Source: Sphingopyxis lindanitolerans (GTDB lineage: Bacteria > Pseudomonadota > Alphaproteobacteria > Sphingomonadales > Sphingomonadaceae). From it: 64,000 nt of DNA. Shown here in pieces: positions 1 through 8,393 of this stretch. The notes beneath the pieces were generated by a model that was given only the letters and a program-made list of their open reading frames with translations, was not told where the DNA came from and ran no database searches. Made by a program: the position numbers and the translations under genes. Numbering within the stretch: position 1 is the first letter of the stretch; the number at the start of each line of letters is the position of its first letter. The DNA lies in the NCBI RefSeq assembly GCF_002993885.1, contig NZ_CM009578.1, positions 2,812,009 to 2,876,008 on the forward strand, written 5' to 3'.

Positions 1-79
1 GCAGGGCAGTCCAGAGTCTCATCGCACCTCTCGCAAGGATCGCCCGCGGGCGCCGTCCCGGAAAAATTTAGCATGTTGC

Positions 80-105
80 GGAAGAAACGATAGAAGGCTG
101 TCGTT
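80..105 (+). promoter_or_regulatory. EcfG-like promoter candidate upstream of the ECF sigma gene
   Basis: The bases GGAAG at 80-84 and CGTTT from 102 are separated by 17 bases. This resembles the alphaproteobacterial general-stress (EcfG) promoter, GGAAC-N16/17-CGTT, with one mismatch in the -35. The -10 lies about 28 bases before the sigma start codon at 134. It could equally be an autoregulatory promoter of the encoded ECF factor, since ECF promoters often share the GGAA core. This is a pattern match by eye only. Confidence 0.4.
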
Positions 106-133
106 TCTTCCTCGGACAATCGAAAAGGCGACA

Positions 134-622
134 ATGCGCTTTGAAGAGGAACTGGTCGAGCTGCTGCCCCGTCTGCGCCGTTTCGCGCGCGGGCTGGCGC
201 AGGGCGCCAGCGACGCCGACGACCTGTGCCAGGCGGCGATCGAACGCGCCCTGAAATCGCGCGAACAATGGCAAGATGGAACGAGACTGGACAGTTGGAT
301 GTACCGCATCACCCGCAATCTCTGGATCGACGAGCGCCGCGCGGCCGGTCGGCGCGGCATTCACACGCCGATCGACGAGGCCGCGACGCAGGTCGCGGGC
401 GACGGCGCCGCCGAGGTCGAGGCGGGAGCGCTGCGCGGCGATGTCGATGGCGCGATGGCCCGGCTTCCCGACGAGCAGCGCGAGGTGGTGATGCTCGTTC
501 TGGTCGAAGGCTATGCCTATCGCGAGGCGGCCGAGATTCTGGAGGTGCCGATCGGCACCGTCACCTCACGTCTGGCGCGCGGCCGGGAGACGCTGATGCA
601 TTTGCTGGGAGAGGCGGCATGA
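134..622 (+). CDS. ECF-type RNA polymerase sigma factor
   Basis: This 162-residue protein is a sigma-70 family factor of the short ECF class, with only regions 2 and 4. Region 2 spans about residues 5-75 and includes DADDLCQAAIERAL and the RxxWxxDERR-like helix. Region 4 spans about residues 105-155, with LPDEQREVVMLVLVEGYAYREAA followed by the helix-turn-helix PIGTVTSRLARGRETL. Length and architecture are normal for the family. It directs core RNA polymerase to a small stress or envelope regulon; the regulon cannot be read from here. Its stop overlaps the start of the next gene (ATGA), so it is translationally coupled to its probable anti-sigma factor. An EcfG-like promoter lies just upstream. 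Confidence 0.93.
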   Translation: MRFEEELVELLPRLRRFARGLAQGASDADDLCQAAIERALKSREQWQDGTRLDSWMYRITRNLWIDERRAAGRRGIHTPIDEAATQVAGDGAAEVEAGALRGDVDGAMARLPDEQREVVMLVLVEGYAYREAAEILEVPIGTVTSRLARGRETLMHLLGEAA

Positions 623-1314
623 GCTTCGACCTCGCCACCATCGCCGCCTTTGTCGATGGCGAACTCGACGATCTGACCGCGCGCCGGATCGAGCGCGAGG
701 CCGAGAGCGATCCGGCGCTGGCGGCAGAGATCGCGCGGCACCGCGCGCTGAAGGCAGAACTGACGGCGCATTTCGCGCCGGCCCTGCAAGAAGCGGTTCC
801 CGACAGGCTCCGGATGTTGCTCGTCGACAGCAAGGTCGATACCAGCCTTGCTGGCCGCCGCGACGCGAAATCCGCTCGCTTTGCACCGATCCATTGGGGC
901 GCGATCGCGGCGTCGCTGGCGCTGGGACTGGCGATCGGCCTGAAGCCGTGGCTGCCCGCGGCCGACGTGACCAGTGCGAACGGCACGCTGGTCGCCTCGG
1001 GTCCGCTTGCCCGGGCCCTCGACACGCAGCTCGCCTCGAACCAGTCCGCCGATGCCGAGGTGCGGATCGGCCTGAGTTTTCGAGATAAGCGGGGCCGCTA
1101 TTGCCGCAGCTTCGAGGGGGCCGCGCTTTCCGGCATCGGATGCCGCGACGGGGATCGCTGGGCGCTCGAACGCGCGCTGCGCGGGAATGTCAAAAGAGAC
1201 TATCGACAGGCCTCCTCGGGCGCGCTGGCGACCGACGTGGCGGCGATGCTGGCGGGCGACCCCTTCGACGCCGCCGCGGAACGCGCCGCGCGCGACCGGG
1301 GCTGGTCCAACTGA
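619..1314 (+). CDS. Membrane anti-sigma factor
   Basis: This 231-residue protein is coupled to the sigma gene by a 4-base ATGA overlap, which decides the start; longer in-frame starts would lie inside the sigma gene. The N-terminal 50 residues (start MSFDLATIAAFVDGEL) resemble the cytoplasmic sigma-binding part of ECF anti-sigma factors. One membrane segment runs about residues 92-110 (WGAIAASLALGLAIGL). The remaining 120 residues would be periplasmic and carry two cysteines in the pattern YCRSF...GIGCRDG. No HxxxCxxC zinc motif is visible, so release is more likely by proteolysis or ligand sensing than by the classic ZAS redox switch; that is inference. It should hold the sigma factor inactive at the membrane. 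Confidence 0.85.
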   Translation: MSFDLATIAAFVDGELDDLTARRIEREAESDPALAAEIARHRALKAELTAHFAPALQEAVPDRLRMLLVDSKVDTSLAGRRDAKSARFAPIHWGAIAASLALGLAIGLKPWLPAADVTSANGTLVASGPLARALDTQLASNQSADAEVRIGLSFRDKRGRYCRSFEGAALSGIGCRDGDRWALERALRGNVKRDYRQASSGALATDVAAMLAGDPFDAAAERAARDRGWSN

Positions 1315-1336
1315 CGTCGCTCGGTCCGTCCGTCCG

Positions 1337-2803
1337 TCATTCGACCTTTCCCGCTGATCGGGATGCCTCGGCGTTCCACGCCGCGACCTTGGCGCGCGTG
1401 TCGGCGAGCATCGTGTCGAGCGCCGCGCGGTCATAGGCGGTCCCGCGCACCACCACCACGCGGATCGCGCGCGTCGCGCCGATGTCGGCGAGCGGATTGC
1501 GGTCGAGCAGCACGAGGTCGGCCGTCTTGCCCGCCTCGACCGCGCCATAATGATCGAGCTTGCCGAACCAGGCCGGGCCGGCGCGGGTTGCCGTGGCGAG
1601 GGCCTGTGCGGGGGTCAGCCCCTTGTCGACGAAGATCGCGAGTTCCTGGTGCAGCGCGATGCCGGGGTAGTTGAACGAATTGAGGAAGCCCGCGTCGGTG
1701 CCGGCCATGATCGTGACGCCGGCGGCCTGCAGCATCGGCAGCACCGACGCCTCATGCTCATATTCGGCGTGGCGCGCGGCGATCGCGGCGGCGTCGGCCT
1801 TGGCGGCGCGCTCGACGCGCCACGCATAGGTCGCGCGCAGGCCCGGCCCGATCAGGCCGAGATAATCGTCCGACGTGTGATCGTCCTGGTCGAGATAGGC
1901 GATGACGCGGCTGCCGTTCAGCGTCGGCGTGACGTACACGCCCTTCGCGGCGAGCTTGCGATAGGCGGCAGTCGCGGTATCGGGGTCGAAACCCGCGTCG
2001 AGCCGGCGATAGGCCTCGGCCCGGTCGATGCGCCCGGCGGCGAAGTCGGCGGCGATCGCCGCTTCGCCCTTCACCCCCGCCTTATAGGCATAGCCGATAT
2101 GCTCGATCGAACTGATCCCGGCATCGACCGCCTGATCGACGGTGAGCGCGAGCGGGATATGGCCCGAAACGCGCAGGCCCGCGGCGCGGACCTTGCCGAT
2201 CGCATAGAGGAACAGGTCGGGCTTCATCGTGCTGTCGGTGATCTTGACGAAATCGACGCCGAGGCCCTTGAGCTTCGTCACCGCCGCATCGACATCGGCC
2301 TTTGACCCCGTTTCGATCGTGCCCTTCCAGACCGGCTTGATGCCTTCGATCTTGGGGCCTGAACTCAGCAGCGTCGGGCCGAACAGTCTGCCGCTCGCAA
2401 TCTCGCCGCGCCATGCCAGCACCTCGTCCGGCAGATCGCCCGAGGCGTCGCGCACCGTCGTGATGCCGTGCGCGATATAGAGCGGCAGCAGCGCCTTATT
2501 CTCCTCGACCAGCGCCGGGCCGCCGCCGAAATGGACGTGCATGTCCCACAGACCAGGGATGAGGAAGCGCTGGCCGCCGTCGATCGTGCGCCCGGCGGTC
2601 CATGCCTTGGCGATGTCGGCATCGCCGCCGACCGCGACGATCGCGTCGCCCCTGGTCGCGACCGCCTGATCGGGGATCAGCCGCGCGCCCGCGACATCGA
2701 CGATGGTCGCGTGGCGGATCAGCAGGTCGGCCCGCTCCTTCGCACCGGCGGGTAGCGGCAGCAGGGCAAGCGCCGCGAGCAGGACGGACACCAGTTTGTT
2801 CAT
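1337..2803 (-). CDS. Secreted amidohydrolase family protein (imidazolonepropionase-like)
   Basis: This 488-residue metal-dependent hydrolase has the amidohydrolase TIM-barrel fold. The start is set at the Met of MNKLVSVLLAALALLPLPAGA, a clear signal peptide; an in-frame start 15 codons earlier would mask it. The metal-binding HxH is DMHVHFGGG (about His89/His91). Later ligands are the His of VSGHIPLAL, the His of SIEHIGYAY and the Asp of AGTDAGF, with a possible bridging Lys in VDFVKITD. Family members cleave cyclic amides, hydantoin-like rings or dipeptides; the substrate cannot be told here. It is transcribed away from the TonB receptor at 3161, and together they could capture and process the same compound (inference). 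Confidence 0.85.
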   Translation of the reverse strand: MNKLVSVLLAALALLPLPAGAKERADLLIRHATIVDVAGARLIPDQAVATRGDAIVAVGGDADIAKAWTAGRTIDGGQRFLIPGLWDMHVHFGGGPALVEENKALLPLYIAHGITTVRDASGDLPDEVLAWRGEIASGRLFGPTLLSSGPKIEGIKPVWKGTIETGSKADVDAAVTKLKGLGVDFVKITDSTMKPDLFLYAIGKVRAAGLRVSGHIPLALTVDQAVDAGISSIEHIGYAYKAGVKGEAAIAADFAAGRIDRAEAYRRLDAGFDPDTATAAYRKLAAKGVYVTPTLNGSRVIAYLDQDDHTSDDYLGLIGPGLRATYAWRVERAAKADAAAIAARHAEYEHEASVLPMLQAAGVTIMAGTDAGFLNSFNYPGIALHQELAIFVDKGLTPAQALATATRAGPAWFGKLDHYGAVEAGKTADLVLLDRNPLADIGATRAIRVVVVRGTAYDRAALDTMLADTRAKVAAWNAEASRSAGKVE

Positions 2804-3160
2804 GCGTCGATTCCCGATTGTTGAACGGTCCGCGCAGGATAGGGCCATCGCGCATCATTCTTCAACGAGATGTTCAGGGCCGCGGTCCGGTCGTCGCTGC
2901 GTTGTGGAGAATGGAACTGGCGGCCGCCCGGTCCGGCCCCGCTTCCGGCCCCGATATTGTTTCGGCGCCCGGCTGCGCGCCGCGCATTCGAAAACCCGCG
3001 ATTCGTTGGAAAATGAAGATTTTCTTCCGTTTCAATAGGAAATCTTCTTCGCGTACGGCCGCGATGCTCTGTTACTGACGGAACGAAGCGCTTGGCCGCG
3101 CGCACCCCGGGCGAGCCGATCGGTCGCCGGGGGCCGATCATATAGCAAACAGGAGGACTC
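2804..3160. other. Divergent intergenic region between the amidohydrolase and TonB receptor genes
   Basis: These 357 bases hold no credible gene. They should contain the promoters of two divergent genes. The receptor-proximal part has an AT-rich inverted repeat (3015-3047) and a strong Shine-Dalgarno AGGAGG at about 3151-3156. No tRNA, terminator or insertion sequence is seen. Confidence 0.6.
3015..3047 (+). promoter_or_regulatory. Inverted repeat, possible operator of the TonB receptor gene
   Basis: GAAGATTTTC at 3015-3024 is matched on the opposite strand by GGAAATCTTC at 3038-3047 (9 of 10). The left arm is also part of a small palindrome, GAAGA-TTT-TCTTC (3015-3027). It is an AT-rich island in GC-rich DNA about 115 bases before the receptor start, as expected for a dimeric regulator. 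The regulator is unknown; an Lrp/AsnC-type protein is one possibility. Confidence 0.35.
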
Positions 3161-5545
3161 ATGATGATCCATTTCCGCACCCTCGCGACCAGCGCCATCG
3201 CTCTCGCGGCGATCGCCGCCTTTCCCGCGCAGGCGCAGGATGCGCCTGACGCGGCCGATACCGCGGGCAATGGCGACGATATCATCGTCACCGGTACGCG
3301 CGCGGCCGGGCGGTCGCGGCTCGACTCGCCGGCGCCGGTCGATGTGCTGAGCGGCGAGACGCTGCGCCGCCAGGGGTCGACCGAGGTCGGGCAAGCGCTG
3401 GCGACCGTCGCGCCGTCGATCGACTTCAAGCGGTCGTCGGCGGTCGACGGCACCGATGCGATCCGCCCCGCGACGCTGCGCGGCCTTTCGCCCGACCAGA
3501 CGCTGGTGCTGATCAACGGCACCCGCGCCCACACCTCGGCGCTGCTCAACGTCAACGGCAGCGTCGGGCGCGGCTCGGCGGCGGTCGACCTCAACACCAT
3601 CCCCACCGTGGCGCTCGACCGCATCGAGGTGCTGCGTGACGGCGCGTCGGCGCAATATGGTTCGGACGCGATCGCGGGCGTCATCAACCTGCGGCTGCGC
3701 GAAGCCCGCGAAGGCGGCGGCGTGTCGGCGACCTATGGCATCTATGCCACCGACATCGACACCGCGCGCGGCCATCGCAGCGTCACCGGCGAACCTGTCC
3801 TTACCGTGTCGGGCTGGCAGGGTATCGGCTTCGGCAACGACGGCTATCTCACCATCTCGGGCGAATATGTCGACCGCAAGCCGACGAGCCGCGGCGATTT
3901 CGACCCGCGCGTGACCCCGAGCCGCGTCACCAGCCGCTTCGGCGACCCCGAAGTCGAGCAGGCGACGGTCTTCGCCAACGCCGGGGTCAATGTCACCGAG
4001 GCTTTGCAGCTCTATGGCTGGGTCGGCTATCAGGACCGCGACAGCAAGAGCGCGGCCTTTCCGCGCCTCGCCACCACGGCCGCCGCGAACGGCGTCGGCG
4101 GCATCTGGCCCGACGGCTTCCTGCCGCTGATCAACACCAAGTCGCGTAACCTGACGAGCGCGGTCGGGCTGCGCGGCGATGTCGGCGAATGGAATGTCGA
4201 CCTGAACCTCAGCTATGGCCGCAACCGCATCGCCTTTCGCACGCTCAATTCGGCGAACTACAGCCTGGGCGCCAGCTCGCCGACCGAATTTTACGACGGC
4301 GCGGTCACCTATGACCAGTGGATCGGCGGCCTCGACGTGTCGCGCAAATTCGATATCTTCCACTCGCTGAACCTGGCCTTCGGCGCCGAGTGGCGGCGCG
4401 AGGGTTACAAGATCGCGGCGGGCGAACTCAATTCCTATACCGGCAGCGGCGCGCAGGGCTTCCCCGGCTTTTCCCCGGACAATGCGGTCGATGCGCACCG
4501 CCGCAACATCAGCGCTTATATCGACATCGAGGCCGAACTGACGTCGCGCTTCCTCGTCGCGGTCGCGGGCCGGGTCGAGGATTATTCGGACTTCGGCTCG
4601 ACCGCCAACGGCAAGGTGTCGGCGCGCTTCGATGCGACCGACTGGTTCGCGCTGCGCGGCACCGCCTCGACCGGTTTCCGCGCGCCGTCGCTGCAACAGC
4701 AATATTATACCTCGATCACCTCGGTGGTGGTCGGCGGCGACGTCCTGCTCACCGGTCACTATCCGCCGACCAACGCCGTTGCGGTGGCGCTTGGCGGGCT
4801 GCCGCTCGAGCCCGAGAAATCGACCAACTTCTCGCTCGGCGGGGTGGTCCACAGCGGAGCGTTCAGCCTGACCGTCGACGCCTATCAGATCAAGCTCCGC
4901 AACCAGATCGCGCTGTCGGAAAATATCCGCGGCACCGGCGCTGTGGGCGATCCGATCAACGCGATCCTCGATCCGCTCGAAGTCCAGGCGGCGCGCTTCT
5001 TCATCAATGGCGTCCGCTCGACGACCAAGGGCATCGACGTCGTCGCCAATTACAAGGCACGGACCGAAAGTCTCGGCACGCTCGACTTCACGCTGGCGGC
5101 GAATTTCAACGACATCGACGTGACGCGGGTGCCGACCTCGACCTCGACGCTCGATCCGGCGCCGACGCTGCTCGGCCGCAACCGCATCCTGACGCTGGAG
5201 GAGGGCACGCCGCGCACGAAGATCACCGGGGCGATCGACTGGGCGGGCGACCTGCTCGGCGCGACGCTGCGCACGACCTATTATGGCGGGGTCAACCAGC
5301 CAGGGACCGCCGCCGACGGATCGGGTGATATATTGACCGGCAAGCATGTGATCACCGATCTCGAACTGCGCTATCAGCCCACCAAGGGCGCGCAGCTCGC
5401 GCTCGGTGCGAACAATCTGTTCGACGTCTATCCCGACGCGACACCCGCCGCACTCAACTCGACCGGCGTCGTCGGCTACCCCTATTATTCGCCTTTCGGC
5501 TTCAATGGCCGTTATCTCTACGCGCGGGTCGGCCTGACCTGGTAA
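3161..5545 (+). CDS. TonB-dependent outer-membrane receptor
   Basis: This 794-residue protein begins with a signal peptide cut near AQAQDAP, followed by a TonB-box-like DDIIVTGTR and a plug domain (about residues 50-180, including VLINGTRAH and IEVLRDGASAQYGSDAIAGVINL). A 22-strand beta-barrel should fill the rest, ending in YARVGLTW with the C-terminal aromatic typical of outer-membrane proteins. Length is normal. It imports a scarce ligand using TonB/ExbBD energy. The plug and barrel resemble the CirA-like receptors common in sphingomonads, many of which take up substrates other than iron chelates. The start has a strong AGGAGG site. The neighbouring divergent secreted amidohydrolase suggests an organic substrate, which is inference. 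Confidence 0.92.
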   Translation: MMIHFRTLATSAIALAAIAAFPAQAQDAPDAADTAGNGDDIIVTGTRAAGRSRLDSPAPVDVLSGETLRRQGSTEVGQALATVAPSIDFKRSSAVDGTDAIRPATLRGLSPDQTLVLINGTRAHTSALLNVNGSVGRGSAAVDLNTIPTVALDRIEVLRDGASAQYGSDAIAGVINLRLREAREGGGVSATYGIYATDIDTARGHRSVTGEPVLTVSGWQGIGFGNDGYLTISGEYVDRKPTSRGDFDPRVTPSRVTSRFGDPEVEQATVFANAGVNVTEALQLYGWVGYQDRDSKSAAFPRLATTAAANGVGGIWPDGFLPLINTKSRNLTSAVGLRGDVGEWNVDLNLSYGRNRIAFRTLNSANYSLGASSPTEFYDGAVTYDQWIGGLDVSRKFDIFHSLNLAFGAEWRREGYKIAAGELNSYTGSGAQGFPGFSPDNAVDAHRRNISAYIDIEAELTSRFLVAVAGRVEDYSDFGSTANGKVSARFDATDWFALRGTASTGFRAPSLQQQYYTSITSVVVGGDVLLTGHYPPTNAVAVALGGLPLEPEKSTNFSLGGVVHSGAFSLTVDAYQIKLRNQIALSENIRGTGAVGDPINAILDPLEVQAARFFINGVRSTTKGIDVVANYKARTESLGTLDFTLAANFNDIDVTRVPTSTSTLDPAPTLLGRNRILTLEEGTPRTKITGAIDWAGDLLGATLRTTYYGGVNQPGTAADGSGDILTGKHVITDLELRYQPTKGAQLALGANNLFDVYPDATPAALNSTGVVGYPYYSPFGFNGRYLYARVGLTW

Positions 5546-5572
5546 GCGCGTCCGCGAACGACGGGTCCGGTT

Positions 5573-6391
5573 CTATTCGCGGGCCGGGCCCCAGTCGCCA
5601 CGTTCGGCCAGCACGTCATAATGGCGGCCGATGCCGAAGCGGGTAAGGCGATCGAAACCCGCGCTGTCCAGGCGCCGCGCGATCGCCGCCGCATCGGTCC
5701 AGCGTTCGTCGATCTCATAGAAGATCGCGGCGATGCGGCCGAGGTGCGCCGACGCCATCAGCGCCTCGATCACCGCTTCCTCATGGCCTTCGACGTCGAT
5801 CTTGACGATCAGCGGCCCTTTACCGCCGTTCAGCGTGCCGTCGATCAGCGTATCGACTCCGGATATGCCGAGGATGCGGATATCCTCGCCGTCGGCGGGT
5901 GCCGCGCCGCGCAGGCTGGCGGTTCCGCTGTGCGCGCGGTCGGTGGCGATACGCGCGTTTCCCGACTGGAGCGATACGGCGGCATGGACCGGCCGGACCG
6001 TCGCCTCCAGGCCGTTGAGCGCGATATTGTCGCGCAGCAGGGCAAAGGTCGCGGCGACGGGTTCGAAGGCGATCGCCGCCGCGCACCGCGGGTTCTGCGC
6101 GGCGAGCAGGCTGTAGAGTCCCTGGTTGGCGCCGATATCGACGAAGACGAAGGCGCGGTCCTGCGCGGCGAGATAGTCCGACAAAGCGCGGCCATAGGTC
6201 GCATAATAGCAATAGCGAAAGGTGCGGTCTTGCCAATTGGCGCGCATCCGCACGCCATAGCGCGACGTCACCGCCCCCGTCTCGCGGCGCAGCGGCAGCC
6301 GCGCGAGCAGGTTCGCCCGCAGCTTCGCCAGCGTCTTTCCGACGCCATAGCCCAGGAAAGCGGCAACGCGCGAAGCGGCGGCGGCGGTCAT
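5573..6391 (-). CDS. FkbM family methyltransferase
   Basis: This 272-residue SAM-dependent methyltransferase has motif I at FVDIGANQGLYSLLAA (about residues 82-98) and the FkbM signature KIDVEGHEEAVIEAL further on. The acidic residue pair at the end of strand 2 is AFEPVAATF. The family O-methylates sugars or other glycan and lipid components. The start is fixed by a 4-base ATGA overlap with the preceding gene (stop at 6388-6390). It is the last gene of a three-gene leftward set with a HAD phosphatase and a CDP-glycerol transferase-like protein. A role in methylating a surface glycan is inferred from this context. It converges on the TonB receptor gene with only 27 bases between them. Confidence 0.85.
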   Translation of the reverse strand: MTAAAASRVAAFLGYGVGKTLAKLRANLLARLPLRRETGAVTSRYGVRMRANWQDRTFRYCYYATYGRALSDYLAAQDRAFVFVDIGANQGLYSLLAAQNPRCAAAIAFEPVAATFALLRDNIALNGLEATVRPVHAAVSLQSGNARIATDRAHSGTASLRGAAPADGEDIRILGISGVDTLIDGTLNGGKGPLIVKIDVEGHEEAVIEALMASAHLGRIAAIFYEIDERWTDAAAIARRLDSAGFDRLTRFGIGRHYDVLAERGDWGPARE

Positions 6392-7539
6392 TGGCGGGCC
6401 ATGAAGGCGAGGATCGCCTCGGCCGCCCGCTCGGACGAGGGGCGCTCCTGCAGGTCGAAGCTGTAGCGGAAGATGTCCTCCTGCCGCTCGCGCATCGCGG
6501 GCGTGAGGCCCGGCGGCTCGGCGAAGGCCGCGTCGAACTCGTCCATGCTGTCCAGAACCGTGCCGGCGCGCCAGTGGGCGAAGTCGGGATCGCCCTGCCA
6601 TGCAAGGCCGCGCGGGTTGAGGAAGAAGCAGGGGCGCGGGCGGCGGATGAATTCATAGACCTGGCTGCTCGCGTCGCCGAGATAGATGTCGGCGGCGTCG
6701 GTGTAGGTCATGTCGAGGCTCGCGGCGCTGCCGGTGTCGATCAGCATATGGTCATGCTCATAATGGTCGGCGCGCGGCCCGAGGTTCCAGCCGAGCGCGA
6801 AGGGAGAGAGCGACGCGGTGACCCGCTTTCTGAACAGCATCACATGCGGCGCGAAGATGAGATTATACTGGTCGCTCCGGGCGAACCAGTCGAGGATCGC
6901 CGGCCCCATGCGATACCAGGACGACAGCGCGGGCGAGGGGTGCGGGTTGTAGAGGACGGTCGGCCGGTCCTTGGCGAAGAGGCGCGGATGGGCGGGCGCC
7001 GCGATGTCGAATTTGGGATAGCCGACGATCGCGTGGCCGTCCGCTTTCAGAAGATCGGCCTGCGCCAGCCGGTCGCGGATCTTCTCGCCCGACAGCAGCA
7101 CGAGGTCGAATTTCCCGCTCGCCTTGTCAAAGCCGATCGCGCGGTCGCCCGCGCCGTGCCGCGTGTGGACGAGCTTCAGCGACTTGAGGCCGAACAGCGA
7201 TTTCAGCAGCAGCGAGGTCTTTTCGGGGACGACGAGCGCGTCGAAGGTGCGGAAGCGGTCGAGATTGCGGCGGAGCGTCGAGATGATGTCGGCGGGAAGC
7301 GCGCGGCCGCTGGCGCGATTGGCGACGCGGGCGAGCGCCGACGGCGGGCGCAGCCGGATGATGTCGGGCGCGGCGCCGGGGACCGCCGCGGCCAGTCGGC
7401 GGACCTCGCCCTCGCAGCCCTCGGAGACCAGAATGCTGACCCGCGCATTGGTGCCGCCGCGCAGCAGCGCCAGCGCCACCGGCAACGCATGCGCGACCTG
7501 GTGCGCACCGTGGTGGTTGAAGAGGAACCCAATCCGCAC
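6388..7539 (-). CDS. CDP-glycerol glycerophosphotransferase-like protein
   Basis: This 383-residue protein resembles the C-terminal transferase half of CDP-glycerol:poly(glycerophosphate) glycerophosphotransferases, with a GT-B-like layout. Clues are the N-terminal MRIGFLFNHHGAHQVAHALP, the LVHTRHGAGDRAIGF loop, GYPKFD, the YNPHPSPALSSWY segment, APHVMLF and TDAADIYLGDASSQVYEF, where the TGxxS/DxSS donor-site pattern normally lies. The start chosen is GTG (7537-7539), four bases after the HAD gene; longer starts run into that gene. It probably transfers a phosphoglycerol or similar unit to a surface glycan. It may also be an unrelated glycosyltransferase, because the motifs are diverged. Confidence 0.65.
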   Translation of the reverse strand: MRIGFLFNHHGAHQVAHALPVALALLRGGTNARVSILVSEGCEGEVRRLAAAVPGAAPDIIRLRPPSALARVANRASGRALPADIISTLRRNLDRFRTFDALVVPEKTSLLLKSLFGLKSLKLVHTRHGAGDRAIGFDKASGKFDLVLLSGEKIRDRLAQADLLKADGHAIVGYPKFDIAAPAHPRLFAKDRPTVLYNPHPSPALSSWYRMGPAILDWFARSDQYNLIFAPHVMLFRKRVTASLSPFALGWNLGPRADHYEHDHMLIDTGSAASLDMTYTDAADIYLGDASSQVYEFIRRPRPCFFLNPRGLAWQGDPDFAHWRAGTVLDSMDEFDAAFAEPPGLTPAMRERQEDIFRYSFDLQERPSSERAAEAILAFMARQ

Positions 7540-7543
7540 CGCC

Positions 7544-8269
7544 TCACCGCCGCCAGTCGACAATCGGCCAGCCGCGCGCCGTGGCGACCTGGCGCAGCTT
7601 GGCCGACGGATTGACCGCGACCGCCTCGTCGGCGAAGGCGAGCATCGGCAGGTCCGAAACATGGTCCGAATAGAAACGGATATGCGCGCGGTCGCGGGCG
7701 ATGCCGGCGACATCGAGAAAGGCCTCGACCCGATGGCGCTTGTCGCCACCATAGCAGTTCGCCGAGCCGATCGTCGGGGTCAGCCAGCCGTCGCGCCACG
7801 TCGAGGCGGTCGCGATCACGTCGGCGATCCCCAGCCGTCGTGCGAGGGCAGCGGTATAGAGATGCGGCGCGGCGGTTGCGATGACGATCCGGCGGCCGGC
7901 CGCGCGCTCGGCTTCGATCAGCGCGAGCCCCTGTGTGTAGAGGCCGCGCGCGACAAGGCGACGCGCGAAGCGGTCGGCCAGCCGCGCGGCGTCGCGCTCG
8001 GCCAGCCGCCGCCCGAGCGCGATGCGGTGCATCGCCTGCTTCATCGCGCGGCGCGGGACGAGCTTCAGCGCATAGAGCATCGCGACCGGAAGCAGCAGCG
8101 GGAGGAGCAGGAAACGCCACGGCGCGCGGGTCCAGATCGCAAAGAGCAGGAAGGGGGTGTAAGTAGGAAGGATGGTCAGCGTGCGATCGAGGTCGAAGAC
8201 CGACAGCATCATCTTCGCCGGCACTGGGCGCGCCGCCGCATAGTCCGTCTGGCGTCTCGCCTCTGCCAT
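7544..8269 (-). CDS. HAD-IB family phosphatase (SerB-like)
   Basis: This 241-residue HAD hydrolase has motif I SVFDLDRTLT (Asp26/Asp28), a motif II region at RIVIATAAPHLY, a Lys in GGDKRHRVEAF and motif III YSDHVSDLPML. A hydrophobic stretch (about residues 45-65, RFLLLPLLLPVAMLYALKL) follows motif I, as in HAD-IB proteins associated with membranes or lipids. The start at 8269 is preceded by AAGGAG. Longer in-frame starts lack a ribosome site and would enter the divergent promoter region. It likely removes phosphate from a small phospho-ester or lysophospholipid-like substrate. It is the first gene of the leftward set with the glycerophosphotransferase-like and FkbM genes, and divergent from the response regulator. 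Confidence 0.8.
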   Translation of the reverse strand: MAEARRQTDYAAARPVPAKMMLSVFDLDRTLTILPTYTPFLLFAIWTRAPWRFLLLPLLLPVAMLYALKLVPRRAMKQAMHRIALGRRLAERDAARLADRFARRLVARGLYTQGLALIEAERAAGRRIVIATAAPHLYTAALARRLGIADVIATASTWRDGWLTPTIGSANCYGGDKRHRVEAFLDVAGIARDRAHIRFYSDHVSDLPMLAFADEAVAVNPSAKLRQVATARGWPIVDWRR

Positions 8270-8393
8270 CGCCTGCTCCTTCGCAGGCAGCAATGGCAGC
8301 GCTATCTGACGCCGGTATGACAACAGGATTTGATTTTCGACATGTTCGCGGGGCGGGTGGCGGCCGGGCGGCCGAGCCGGTATCGGGGGATAT

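Noticed and set aside
3032..5347. Minus-strand open frame of 771 residues opposite the first TonB receptor
   Set aside because: Antisense shadow; the plus strand encodes signal peptide, plug and barrel in full.
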